Source of the DNA: Bifidobacterium platyrrhinorum
GTDB taxonomy: Bacteria > Actinomycetota > Actinomycetes > Actinomycetales > Bifidobacteriaceae
Length of the DNA: 64,000 nt
Direction of reading: 5' to 3'
NCBI RefSeq assembly: GCF_010667645.1
Contig: NZ_WHZV01000008.1
Location: 1-64,000 of the forward strand
Part shown: one piece after another, positions 37,090 to 45,627 of the stretch
Layout: each line of letters starts with the position of its first letter
Position numbering within the stretch: the stretch's first letter is position 1
Translations under genes and position numbers: made by a program
Notes under the pieces: generated by a model
What the model was told of the DNA's origin: nothing
Seen by the model: only the letters and a program-made list of their open reading frames with translations
The model's database searches: none

Positions 37090-38643
37090 ATGGACACGAT
37101 CACACTGACCGGCGTACGCGCCAACGGCACGCACGGCGTGCTCGACTTCGAACACGAGCGCGCGCAGCCGTTCGTCGTGGACGCGACGCTCCACCTCGAC
37201 CTCGCCGCCGCCGGCCGGTCCGACGCGCTCGCCGACACCGTCGACTACGGCCGCGCCGCCAAGGCGATCGTCGCCGTCATCGAAGGCGCGCATGTCGACC
37301 TCATCGAAAAGCTCGCGCAGGACATCGCCGACGCGCTGCTCGCCATCGACCCGATCCGCACGGTCGACGTGACCGTGCACAAGCCGCACGCGCCGATCAC
37401 CGTGCCGTTCGACGACGTGGCCGTGACCATCACCCGTTCGCGTGCGGCGGCGGACGCCGGGAACGACGCGGCGGGCGGTGCCGGCACGACCGCGTCCGCC
37501 GATGCCGGCGCAGCGACGCATCATGCGGTCATCGCGCTCGGCGGCAACCAGGGCGACGTGGAGGCGACGCTGCGCGACGCGGTGCGTCGCATCGACGCGC
37601 TCGACGGCACGCAGGTCACCGGAGTCTCGCCGCTCTACCGCACCGCCGCGTGGGGCATGGCCGACGGCGCCCCCGACTTCCTCAACGCCGTGGTCGAGGC
37701 GACCACCACGCTCGACGCCCGCGCGCTGCTCGCGGGACTCCAGCGCATCGAAGCCGACCACGGCCGCACGCGCGAGAACCATTGGGCGAGCCGCACGCTC
37801 GACCTCGACATCATCGACTACGACGGCATCGAATCCGACGACCCTGACCTAACCCTGCCGCATCCGCGCGCATGGCAGCGGGCGTTCGTGCTCGTGCCGT
37901 GGGCGGCGCTCGACCCGCACGCCGATCTCAGGGGCATGCACGGCGGTCCGGTGAACGAACTCGCCGAGGGGATGCTCGCCGAGGCGGACGGCGACGAACC
38001 GCCGGTCGAACGTCTCGCCGGGGACTGGATGAGCGGCACGGCGCACGACGACGGTGGCGTGAGGGCGGGCGATGCCGGTGCCGCCGGTGCCGCCGGTTCC
38101 GATGGTGTTGTGGATCCCGCCGCCCCGGCCGAGGGCTCCGCGGCCGGACACGACCTCGCGGGCGGCGCGACGATCCCGCTCAAGGCCGTCATCTCGATGG
38201 ACTCGACCTCCACCGATGCCGAGCATCTGTTCCGCGAGGCGATCGTCGCCATCGACGGGCTGCCCGGCAACCAGGTCGACGGCATCTCGCCGCTCTACCA
38301 CGTGAGCAGCTTCGACGGCCCGGACGCGATGAGCGCCGTCATCCAGATCGAGACGAGACTCGGCGCACGCGCGCTCATCGCCGCGCTCGGCGCCATCGAA
38401 CGCACGCACGACGGCGGGATCGACCTCGACCTCGTCGACATGGAGCACGTGACCTCCGACGAACCGGACTGCCGCGTGCCGTGGCCGTCGGCCAGGACGC
38501 ATGCCTCCGTGCTCGCGCCGTGGATGGACATGGACCCGAACGCCACGCTCGGCGGCGACCCGGTGTCGTTCCTGCTCGCGATGGCCCCCGACGCGGGGAT
38601 GGTCGGGCAGCTGAGCGACAACTGGATCATCGGGGCGAAATGA
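37090..38643 (+). CDS. FolB-FolK fusion with an extra degenerate HPPK-like domain
   Basis: Bifunctional folate enzyme of 517 residues. Residues 1-120 are dihydroneopterin aldolase (GVRANGTHGVLDFEHERAQPF; VDLIEKLAQDIADAL). About 145-300 is HPPK (FolK): ALGGNQGDVEATLRDAV, GVSPLYRTAAWG, ASRTLDLDIIDYDG, LPHPRAWQRAFVLVPW. About 366-517 is a second, clearly homologous HPPK-like copy (GISPLYHVSSFDGPD, DLDLVDMEHV, VPWPSARTHASVLAPWM). In this copy GGNxG is replaced by MDSTSTD and the Arg before LDLDI is gone, so it is probably not catalytic. The Ala/Gly-rich linker between copies is about 60 residues. GGAAGG precedes the ATG. Confidence 0.92.
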   Translation: MDTITLTGVRANGTHGVLDFEHERAQPFVVDATLHLDLAAAGRSDALADTVDYGRAAKAIVAVIEGAHVDLIEKLAQDIADALLAIDPIRTVDVTVHKPHAPITVPFDDVAVTITRSRAAADAGNDAAGGAGTTASADAGAATHHAVIALGGNQGDVEATLRDAVRRIDALDGTQVTGVSPLYRTAAWGMADGAPDFLNAVVEATTTLDARALLAGLQRIEADHGRTRENHWASRTLDLDIIDYDGIESDDPDLTLPHPRAWQRAFVLVPWAALDPHADLRGMHGGPVNELAEGMLAEADGDEPPVERLAGDWMSGTAHDDGGVRAGDAGAAGAAGSDGVVDPAAPAEGSAAGHDLAGGATIPLKAVISMDSTSTDAEHLFREAIVAIDGLPGNQVDGISPLYHVSSFDGPDAMSAVIQIETRLGARALIAALGAIERTHDGGIDLDLVDMEHVTSDEPDCRVPWPSARTHASVLAPWMDMDPNATLGGDPVSFLLAMAPDAGMVGQLSDNWIIGAK

Positions 38644-38731
38644 CGCGAACCGCCGGAGCGCGCGGATACGCGAGGACACGCGGATACACGGGAACCGCCC
38701 GGCATCGGACGGACGATCGGAAGGACACACG

Positions 38732-39310
38732 ATGAAGGCGCATAGGACACCATGGTGGCAGCCGGCGCTCGGCCTGGCACTGGGGCTGGCGGCCGGCGCG
38801 GGCGTCGCCGTGCTCGGGGAACGGTACGGGCTCACGCTGATCGGCGCGCCCTGGTTCGTCGCGGCGCTGCTCGTCGCCATCGGCGTGCTCGTGCTCGTGC
38901 TCGCGATCAACGTGCACAAGTATGCGACCACCGACCCGCGCAAACGCCCGCGCACCTTCGTCAACCCGACGCTCGCGTTCCACACGCTCGTGCTCGCCAA
39001 GGCGCTGGCATTGGCCGGCGCGGCGCTCGCCGGCTGGTATTTCGGCCAGATCATCCCCTCCGTGGGGCACATCGAGGCCGACTTCTACGCGCAGGCCGTG
39101 ACCGAATGCGCGGTCACCGGCGTGATCTGCCTCGCGGACATGATTGTCGGACTCGTGGGGGAGTGGCTGTGCCAGCTGCCTCCCAACGAAGGCCCGGAGA
39201 ACCCGAAGATGAAGCAGGCCGCGCGCGAACGCGGCGTGACCCCAGCGGCCGCGAAGACCGCGGAGAACACGATGCGCGGCACCGGACGTGACGTCGTGCG
39301 CAGACGGTGA
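38732..39310 (+). CDS. DUF3180 family membrane protein
   Basis: A 192-residue protein with four predicted helices (about 9-30, 38-58, 85-106, 128-148) and a charged C-terminal tail. DUF3180 genes sit directly after folK in many actinobacteria, including the equivalent Mycobacterium gene, so the link with the folate operon is conserved. The role is unknown. GGAAGGA lies a few nt upstream of the ATG. It is the last gene before the operon terminator. Confidence 0.85.
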   Translation: MKAHRTPWWQPALGLALGLAAGAGVAVLGERYGLTLIGAPWFVAALLVAIGVLVLVLAINVHKYATTDPRKRPRTFVNPTLAFHTLVLAKALALAGAALAGWYFGQIIPSVGHIEADFYAQAVTECAVTGVICLADMIVGLVGEWLCQLPPNEGPENPKMKQAARERGVTPAAAKTAENTMRGTGRDVVRRR

Positions 39311-39441
39311 GTGCAGCGCGTTTCTCGGCCCCCTCTGACGAGGGGGACTGTCCGCGGAGCGGACTGGGGGAGGCCGCTGCGACACGCCCGGCTCGCTTAC
39401 GAAAAAACGAAAAACGTACTACGGTCACATCTCGACTTGAT

Positions 39442-39488
39442 AACCGCATGCCTCCGGCGCATTCTCCGCCTTGGGGCATGCGGTTTTT
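39442..39488 (+). terminator. Terminator of the hpt-folate operon
   Basis: An 11-bp stem (39442-39452 with 39475-39485) followed by TTTTT, 131 nt after the DUF3180 stop. The rest of the 370-bp gap holds a GGGGGACTG-type inverted-repeat stretch near 39335-39375 and no gene. Confidence 0.85.
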
Positions 39489-39681
39489 CGTTGCCGTCGG
39501 GACCCGGACGTTAGGGGTTCTCGATTCCCCGCCGATGATGCCGCCGCCGTGCGTTTCCCACGAAACGCGCGGCGTGCGCGGCCATGCGGTCTGGTCTGCG
39601 GCCATGCTGCGGTATGCCGCCCATGTGGGGGGGGGATCGCCCGGCGGCGACGTGTGGATACAGACAAGAAGAGGTTTTCCG

Positions 39682-41241
39682 TTGTCCGATCAGACAACCA
39701 TCAATGATCCCAACGCCGGTTCCGCGGCGGCCCAGCCGCATCTCGACCGCATCTCCTACGAGGTCGCCACGCCCGTGCCCGGCGGCGAGCCCGCCCCGCG
39801 CTTCGCGCATCCGCACCGCGTCATGCTCGGCCTGTACTTCGGCGCGTTCCTCGGCATGCTCTCCGAGACGTCGATGAACATCGCCATCCCCGATCTCATG
39901 GACGAATTCGCCGTCTCCTCCGGCACCGCGCAGTGGATGGTCGTCGGCTACATGCTCGCCATCGGCATCGTGCTGCCGTGCGTCGGCTTCCTGCTCAAGT
40001 GGGTCAGGGCGAAGACGCTCGTGCTGTTCGCGCTCGCATGCTTCCTCGTCGGCGCGATCGTGTGCGCGTTCGCGACCACGTTCCCCGTGCTGCTCGCCGG
40101 CCGCATCGTGCAGGGCGTGAGCACCGGCATCGTGCTGCCCACCCTGTACGCGGCCATCATGCACGTGTTCCCGCCGGCGAAGATCGGCGCCGCGAACGGC
40201 GTGGCCGGGCTGGTCGTCATGTTCGCGCCGGTCGTCGGCCCGACCGTCGCCGGCACGCTCATCGGCGCCGTCTCCTGGCGTGCGATCTTCGTGCTGTTCG
40301 CCGTGATCGCCGCCGTCGCGCTCGCCTGCACCGCGCTGTTCTTCGTCACGCCCATCGAGCGCACCCGCCCGGCCGTCGACATGCTCTCCATCCTCGCGTC
40401 CGCGCTCGGCTTCGGCTGCCTCGTCGCCGGCGTGAGCCTCGTGAGCGACATGGGCTTCTCGTCGGCCGTCGTCGGACTGCTCGTCGTCGGCGTCGTCGTG
40501 CTCGCCTTCTACGCGCACCGCCAGCTCACCATCGCCACGCCGCTGCTCGACCTGCGTGCGCTCGGCATCGCGGCGTTCCGCACGCCGGCCGTCATGGTCT
40601 CCTGCTCGTTCGCCTGCACGCTCGCGTTCATGTACCTCGTGCCGCAGGAGCTGCAGCGCGGCCTTGGCCTGAGCTCCACCGTCGCCGGCCTGCTCATGCT
40701 GCCCGGCGGCATCGTCAACGCGCTGTGCACGCTGGGCGCCGGCCGCCTGTTCGACCGCCACGGCGCCCGCCGCCTCGTCTGGATCGGCGTGGCGATGACC
40801 GCGGTCGGCGGCGCGCTGTTCTTCGCCATCGGCACCGGCTCGCCCGTCGCCCTGTTCCTCGCCGCGCACATCATCGTGATGGTCGGCATCCCGTTCATCC
40901 AGCAGTCCACGCAGTCCGCCGCGCTCAAGGCGCTGCCGATGCACATGGCCGCCGACGGCAGCACGATCCTCAACACGATGCAGCAGGTGTGCGGCGCCGT
41001 GTCCACCGCCGTCGCCACCTGCCTGCTCGGCCTCGGCCAGACGGCCTACACGGCCGGCGGCGGCACGAACCCCGCGCAGGGCTTCGTGGACGGCTCCCGC
41101 TTCGGCTACCTGTTCGGCCTCGCGCTCATCGCCGTCGTGCTCGTCCTCTCGTTCGCACTGAAGGAACGCGCGCATGAGCCGGAGATGACGCCGGTCGAGG
41201 TCGGCGCCGCCGAGGCGAAGCCGAAGGACCTCGCCGCGTAG
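39682..41241 (+). CDS. DHA2-family MFS multidrug exporter
   Basis: A 519-residue membrane protein with about 14 helices, matching the EmrB/QacA drug:H+ antiporter family. SETSMNIAIPDLMDEF in helix 1 and AQWMVVGYMLAIGIVLPCVGFL in helix 2 are typical, as is motif C in GLVVMFAPVVGPTVAGTLIG of helix 5. TTG 39682 is the chosen start (MSDQTTIND after translation) with AAGAAGAGG upstream. The open frame continues further upstream but passes through the terminator. Substrate unknown. Confidence 0.88.
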   Translation: MSDQTTINDPNAGSAAAQPHLDRISYEVATPVPGGEPAPRFAHPHRVMLGLYFGAFLGMLSETSMNIAIPDLMDEFAVSSGTAQWMVVGYMLAIGIVLPCVGFLLKWVRAKTLVLFALACFLVGAIVCAFATTFPVLLAGRIVQGVSTGIVLPTLYAAIMHVFPPAKIGAANGVAGLVVMFAPVVGPTVAGTLIGAVSWRAIFVLFAVIAAVALACTALFFVTPIERTRPAVDMLSILASALGFGCLVAGVSLVSDMGFSSAVVGLLVVGVVVLAFYAHRQLTIATPLLDLRALGIAAFRTPAVMVSCSFACTLAFMYLVPQELQRGLGLSSTVAGLLMLPGGIVNALCTLGAGRLFDRHGARRLVWIGVAMTAVGGALFFAIGTGSPVALFLAAHIIVMVGIPFIQQSTQSAALKALPMHMAADGSTILNTMQQVCGAVSTAVATCLLGLGQTAYTAGGGTNPAQGFVDGSRFGYLFGLALIAVVLVLSFALKERAHEPEMTPVEVGAAEAKPKDLAA

Positions 41242-41361
41242 CGTGACCTGACGATGGCGGTGGCCGCCCGTTCGGCCGCCGCCGGCCATGGATGGCCGGA
41301 CGGCCGTGTGCCGTGTCTGCGTCTGTGGGCGACGGTGTCCGTGGACGTCGCGAATCCGCGT

Positions 41362-41406
41362 AACGGGTGTTCACCTATACTGGTGAGCACCCGTTTTTCG
41401 TTTTTC
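41362..41406 (+). terminator. Terminator with a -10 hexamer in its loop
   Basis: A 14-bp stem (41362-41375 with 41382-41395, one G-T pair) is followed by TTTTTCGTTTTT. The 6-nt loop is TATACT, an almost perfect -10 hexamer. The site lies 121 nt after the exporter and 41 nt before the ACT gene, so terminator and promoter may overlap. Confidence 0.85.
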
Positions 41407-41446
41407 CGCGGATCGATTTCCACCTTCCACCACATCAGGGAGCGCC

Positions 41447-41719
41447 ATGAACAAGGCAATCATCACCGTCGTCGGCCAGGACACCGTCGGCATCATCGCA
41501 CGCGTATGCACCTACCTGTCGCAGCACAACGTCAACGTGCTCGACATCTCCCAGACCATCATCGACGGCTACTTCAACATGATGATGATCGTCGACTACG
41601 CGAACTCCGACAAGGAGTTCAGCGCCATGGTCGGCAACCTCGAGGACCTCGGCGACGACATCGGCGTGCGCATCCGCTGCCAGCGCGAGGAGATCTTCAC
41701 CAAGATGCACCGCATCTGA
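41447..41719 (+). CDS. ACT-domain protein (UPF0237)
   Basis: A 90-residue single ACT domain: KAIITVVGQDTVGIIARVCTYLSQHNVNVLDISQTI with the usual beta-alpha-beta layout. ACT domains bind amino acids or other small ligands and often regulate enzymes. It is 18 nt upstream of the UPF0210 gene; this pair is conserved in many bacteria and archaea, so they are probably partners. AGGGAG lies upstream of the ATG. The ligand is unknown. Confidence 0.92.
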   Translation: MNKAIITVVGQDTVGIIARVCTYLSQHNVNVLDISQTIIDGYFNMMMIVDYANSDKEFSAMVGNLEDLGDDIGVRIRCQREEIFTKMHRI

Positions 41720-41737
41720 GGCAGGAGGAACCACACC

Positions 41738-43102
41738 ATGCTGAATATCATGGAGGTCCACGAGACCAACCAGATGATCGAGCAGGAGAAGCTCGACGTG
41801 CGCACCATCACGATGGGCATCTCGCTGCTCGACTGCGCGGGCGAAAGCGTCGACGAGACCTGCGACAACATCTACCGCAAGATCACCACGTACGCGAAGG
41901 ACCTCGTCTCCACCGGCGAGGACATCGAACGCGACTACGGCATCCCGATTGTCAACAAGCGCATCACCGTCACCCCGATCTCGCTCGTCGGCGCGAGCTG
42001 CTGCAAGACCTCCGAGGACTTCGTCAGGATCGCCCACGCGCTCGACCGCGCGGCCAAGGAGGTCGGCGTCAACCTCATCGGCGGCTATTCGGCGCTCGTC
42101 TCGAAGGCGATGACCCCGGCCGAGGAGCTGCTCATCCGCTCCCTGCCGCAGGCGCTGAGCGAGACCGACGTGGTCTGCTCGTCCGTCAACGTCGGCTCCA
42201 CGAAGACCGGCATCGACATGAACGCGGTCGAGCTGCTCGGCCACATCGTCAAGGACATCGCGCACGCCACGGCCGACATCGACTCCTACGGCTGCGTGAA
42301 GTTCGTCGCCTTCTGCAACGTGCCCGACGACAACCCGTTCATGGCGGGCGGCTTCCACGGCGTGACCGAGGGCGACGCGGTCATCAACGTGGGCGTCTCC
42401 GGCCCCGGCGTCGTCTCGCGCGCGCTCGACGCCGCCAAGGGCAAGGACTTCGAGTTCCTGTGCGAGACGATCAAGCGCACCGCGTTCAAGATCACGCGCG
42501 TCGGCCAGCTCGTCGCGCAGGAGGCGTCGCGCCGGTTGGGCGTGCCGTTCGGCATCATCGACCTGTCGCTCGCGCCGACCCCGGCCGTGGGCGATTCGGT
42601 CGGCGAAGTGCTGGAGAAGATCGGCCTCGAACAGGTGGGCGCGCCCGGCACGACCGCCGCGCTCGCGATGCTCAACGACCAGGTGAAGAAGGGCGGCATC
42701 ATGGCGTCCTCCTACGTGGGCGGACTGTCCGGCGCGTTCATCCCGGTCTCCGAGGACAAGAACATGATCGACGCGGCCGGCAACGGCTGCCTCACCATCG
42801 AGAAGCTCGAGGCGATGACCTGCGTGTGCTCGGTCGGCCTCGACATGATCGCGATCCCGGGCGACACGTCCGCCGCGACGATCTCCGGCATCATCGCCGA
42901 CGAGGCGGCCATCGGCATGGTCAACCAGAAGACCACCGCCGTGCGCGTCATCCCGGTCGAGGGCAAGGGCGTCGGCGAGATGGCCAACTTCGGCGGACTC
43001 ATGGGCTACGCGCCGATCATCCCGGTCAACCAGACCTCGTGCGAGGCGTTCGTCACCCGCGGCGGCCGCATCCCCGCCCCGATCCACTCGTTCAAGAACT
43101 GA
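41738..43102 (+). CDS. UPF0210 (DUF711) family protein
   Basis: A 454-residue cytoplasmic protein of a widely conserved family related in fold to the pyruvate-formate-lyase/ribonucleotide-reductase barrel. Conserved stretches include [41 protein letters not shown] and [15 protein letters not shown]. No radical-enzyme glycyl loop is recognised. AGGAGG precedes the ATG. It forms an operon with the ACT protein. Function not established. Confidence 0.9.
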   Translation: MLNIMEVHETNQMIEQEKLDVRTITMGISLLDCAGESVDETCDNIYRKITTYAKDLVSTGEDIERDYGIPIVNKRITVTPISLVGASCCKTSEDFVRIAHALDRAAKEVGVNLIGGYSALVSKAMTPAEELLIRSLPQALSETDVVCSSVNVGSTKTGIDMNAVELLGHIVKDIAHATADIDSYGCVKFVAFCNVPDDNPFMAGGFHGVTEGDAVINVGVSGPGVVSRALDAAKGKDFEFLCETIKRTAFKITRVGQLVAQEASRRLGVPFGIIDLSLAPTPAVGDSVGEVLEKIGLEQVGAPGTTAALAMLNDQVKKGGIMASSYVGGLSGAFIPVSEDKNMIDAAGNGCLTIEKLEAMTCVCSVGLDMIAIPGDTSAATISGIIADEAAIGMVNQKTTAVRVIPVEGKGVGEMANFGGLMGYAPIIPVNQTSCEAFVTRGGRIPAPIHSFKN

Positions 43103-43310
43103 TCCGAGGATCCCGGGACGGATTCCGGATGGATATCAGGACGGATTCCGGGACGGATTCCGGGCCGGATGTCGAGAACAGATGCCGGATGGATCCCGGG
43201 GACGGATCCCGAAACGGATTCCGGGGACAGATTCCGGGACGGACACCGGGATGGATCCCGGGATGGGGATCAGGATGGATACCGGGGACGGACACCGGGA
43301 TCCGTGAGGA
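43103..43310. repeat. Degenerate short tandem repeat (GGATTCCGGGAC type)
   Basis: About 200 bp in which variants of GGATTCCGGGAC or GGATCCCGGGAT follow one another every 10-14 bp. No RBS or reliable frame. It starts right after the UPF0210 stop and is the first part of a 600-bp non-coding, repeat-rich stretch. Confidence 0.8.
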
Positions 43311-43339
43311 ACCCCGTGTTCCGGGTGTTCCCTTATTTC

Positions 43340-43452
43340 GGCGTACGTTCGACCGGGGATTTTCCGGCACCATCCGGTTGGACGTACGCTGACGACGACT
43401 CAGCGTACGTCCAATCGGACGGGAAGAAATAAACTCCGGTCGAACGTACGCC
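43340..43452. repeat. Nested palindrome, CGTACG type, copy B
   Basis: Outer arms 43340-43356 and 43436-43452 are a perfect 17-bp inverted repeat (GGCGTACGTTCGACCGG). Inner arms 43371-43392 and 43400-43421 pair over 22 bp with two mismatches and close a 7-nt loop (CGACGAC). GTACGCTGA-loop-TCAGCGTAC is identical to copy A at 23189-23299, and the loop length is the same. Confidence 0.88.
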
Positions 43453-43537
43453 GGGTTTTTCCGGAAACAGGAGTCGGAAGGATGCAACGATCGTAAGCGG
43501 TCGTCCATGACGGTCTGATCACCTGTTTGACGAGTGC

Positions 43538-43657
43538 TTATCCGTCAGATGCTTATCCGTCAGGTGTTTATCCGTCAGGTGTTTATCCGATGGAAGATCA
43601 TCCACAGGAAAAGGTTTCCCGGTTGATTATCCACAGGACGTTCCATGGTTATCCCCA
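43538..43657. other. Iteron-like cluster of DnaA-box-like TTATCC sites
   Basis: TTATCC starts at 43538, 43553, 43568 and 43583, and TCATCCACA at 43598: five sites at exactly 15-bp intervals. TTATCCACA, a perfect DnaA-box consensus, is at 43627 and TTATCCCCA at 43649. All are in the same orientation. No dnaA, dnaN or rep gene is in the window, so this is not recognisably oriC. Confidence 0.7.
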
Positions 43658-43707
43658 TGTATGAACGGGGGTTGCCGTGCCGTGCCGGCGGCGCCTACCG
43701 TGAGGTC

Positions 43708-44736
43708 ATGAAACGGCACAACGGTGTGGTCGCCGAGCTCGGGCAGGCGCGTCGGGAACGTCGTTGCGCGGTCGGACGTACGGATGCGATGAGGAGGGCG
43801 CTGAAACGGAGGCGGAAGGTCGGGGAGCTGGTATCCCCATACCCGAACCTGTATGCGCCGCCGGAGTATTGGAAGGATCTGGATCGATGCCAACGTTCGC
43901 TGCACGTGGCGCGCGGGTTGTCCCGGTTGCATCCGGACTGGGTGTTCTCCGGACTGACCGCCGCCGACGCCTATGGCTTCGACCACTCATGGGGGCTTCA
44001 TGACGGCGTCGTGTATGTGGCCGATCGATCGGGGGACGGGATCGTCGACCGGAGGCGGATATTCGACCGCCTTGGGAACACGGCCGGATCCCGGTCTCGG
44101 CATGGCGGCGATGCCGCGGAATACGGGATACGGCGTCTGTATATGCCGTCGATCACGGCGGTCCGGGTGGACGGCGTTCCGGTGACGGCGGCTGCCCGGA
44201 CCCTGATCGACTGCGCCTTATGCATCCCGTTCCGGTACGCGTTGCCGATCTTCGACTCCGCGGCACGTAAGGGCGTCGACATGCGGTCGGTGAAGGAGTC
44301 GTGCAAGGGGATGCACACGGACCGTGCGCCGATCGAATCGCTGTTGGGATGCGTTGACGCGAACAGCGAGAATGGCGGCGAATCCCTGGTCCGCGCGTCC
44401 CTCATCGCCGATGGGTTCGCCGTGCCGGAACTCCAGGTCGAGATCTGCGATCCCTCGTATCCCGCGCGCCGATACCGCGTCGATTTTCTCTGGAGACTGT
44501 ACGACGGTCGCATGATCGTACTCGAATACGACGGCATGGCCAAGTACGAGAAACCCTCCATGACGCGGGGGCGTACGGCCAAGCAGGTGCTCAGGGAGCA
44601 GAATGACCGTGATCGGGCATTGCGTGCCGCCGGTGTGACCACGATCCTCCATTGCACCTATGAGGACGTTGCCTTCTCGAATGGTCTGTTCATGATGCTC
44701 CGTGATGCGGGAGTGCCCAGGATCCGGGTGGAGTGA
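43708..44736 (+). CDS. AbiEi/DUF559-like protein (winged helix plus nuclease-like fold)
   Basis: A 342-residue protein. The N-terminal half looks like the AbiEi antitoxin/regulator layout: a winged-helix-like start, the VSPYPNLYAPPEYW segment, then TAARTLIDCAL and an ARKG helix. The C-terminal part resembles DUF559/very-short-patch-repair nucleases: GGESLVRASL, YRVDFLW, MIVLEYDG, with acidic residues at the places of a PD-(D/E)xK site but no clear catalytic Lys. No AbiEii toxin gene is adjacent. ATG 43708 was chosen (TACCGT 6 nt upstream); ATG 43645 is the longer option. GC and codon use are slightly lower than neighbours. Similar solo proteins are common in bifidobacteria. Function unknown. 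Confidence 0.7.
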   Translation: MKRHNGVVAELGQARRERRCAVGRTDAMRRALKRRRKVGELVSPYPNLYAPPEYWKDLDRCQRSLHVARGLSRLHPDWVFSGLTAADAYGFDHSWGLHDGVVYVADRSGDGIVDRRRIFDRLGNTAGSRSRHGGDAAEYGIRRLYMPSITAVRVDGVPVTAAARTLIDCALCIPFRYALPIFDSAARKGVDMRSVKESCKGMHTDRAPIESLLGCVDANSENGGESLVRASLIADGFAVPELQVEICDPSYPARRYRVDFLWRLYDGRMIVLEYDGMAKYEKPSMTRGRTAKQVLREQNDRDRALRAAGVTTILHCTYEDVAFSNGLFMMLRDAGVPRIRVE

Positions 44737-44833
44737 CCGCTGCGGTCGGGGCGGAGCCAGAGCCGGGGCGGGGCAGAGCTTGTCCTATGCTCGAAGGTCG
44801 AATCACGCACGCAGGAACCAAGGTGGTGGGAAT

Positions 44834-45502
44834 ATGGCGGAGCAGACGGGCGTTCAAGGCAATCCCGAGGTCCAAGGCAATCCCGAGGACAAGGTCGAGA
44901 AGATGTTCGAATACGGTTACCGCAAGTCGAACTACGGGCCGGACGAGCTCGTGACCGACGCGCACGGCAACCCGATCAGCGTGGTCGACGCGATGCTCAC
45001 CGCCGAGAAGGCGGCCGAGGCGGAGACCGTCACCCCGCACCTGTGCTACTACTCGCCGCGCATCCCCGGCAACACCGGCTCCGCGATCCGTTTGTGCGCG
45101 GTGACCGGCACGATCCTGCACCTGGTGGAGCCGCTCGGCTTCAACCTGCGCGACACGAAGCTGCGCCGCGCGGGCCTCGACTACCACGACATGGCGCACG
45201 TGGTGCTGCACCCGAACTTCGAGAACCTCGTCGAGTCGATGCCGAACTCGCGCATCATCGCGTTCACCGCGCACGCCACGAAGCTGTATACGGAGATCGA
45301 ATACAAGCCGACCGACATCCTGCTGTTCGGGCCGGAACCGGGCAACATCCCCGACCCGATGGACATCATGGCCGGCCCGCACGTGGCCGAGCAGGTCAGG
45401 CTGCCGATGCGCCCGAGCCTGCGCAGCCTGAACCTCACCAACTGCGCGTCCATCGCCATCTACGAGGCGTGGCGCCAGCTGAACTTCGCCGGCGGCAGGT
45501 GA
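44834..45502 (+). CDS. trmL: tRNA (cytidine/uridine-2'-O-)-methyltransferase, TrmL type
   Basis: SPOUT-class methyltransferase that modifies the wobble base 34 of tRNA-Leu. The 222-residue protein has an extension of about 65 residues with a small internal repeat (QGNPEVQGNPE) before the core: LCYYSPRIPGNTGSAIRLCAVTG, LVEPLGFNLRDTKLRRAGLDY and the knotted end LNLTNCASIAIYEAWRQL. The usual GPExxGLP motif is GPEPGNIPDP here. AAGGTGG precedes the ATG. Cytoplasmic and apparently monocistronic. Confidence 0.88.
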   Translation: MAEQTGVQGNPEVQGNPEDKVEKMFEYGYRKSNYGPDELVTDAHGNPISVVDAMLTAEKAAEAETVTPHLCYYSPRIPGNTGSAIRLCAVTGTILHLVEPLGFNLRDTKLRRAGLDYHDMAHVVLHPNFENLVESMPNSRIIAFTAHATKLYTEIEYKPTDILLFGPEPGNIPDPMDIMAGPHVAEQVRLPMRPSLRSLNLTNCASIAIYEAWRQLNFAGGR

Positions 45503-45627
45503 CGCCCGGCGGGACGCCGCGCACGGACAAGGCCGGATGACACGGCATGGTTGCATGGATCGGGATTGTGGCTCCGACGCGACCGTCGGACCCGAGCCAT
45601 CGTCGGCCTGACGCCCCGGTCCCGTCG

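Noticed and set aside
43103..43508. Open frames through the GGATTCCGGG repeat
   Set aside because: Both strands stay open only because of the repeat; the products are Gly/Pro/Arg/Asp low-complexity with no start signal.
43538..43657. Chromosomal origin of replication
   Set aside because: DnaA-like boxes are present but there is no dnaA, dnaN, recF, gyrB or rpmH nearby and no clear A+T-rich unwinding element.
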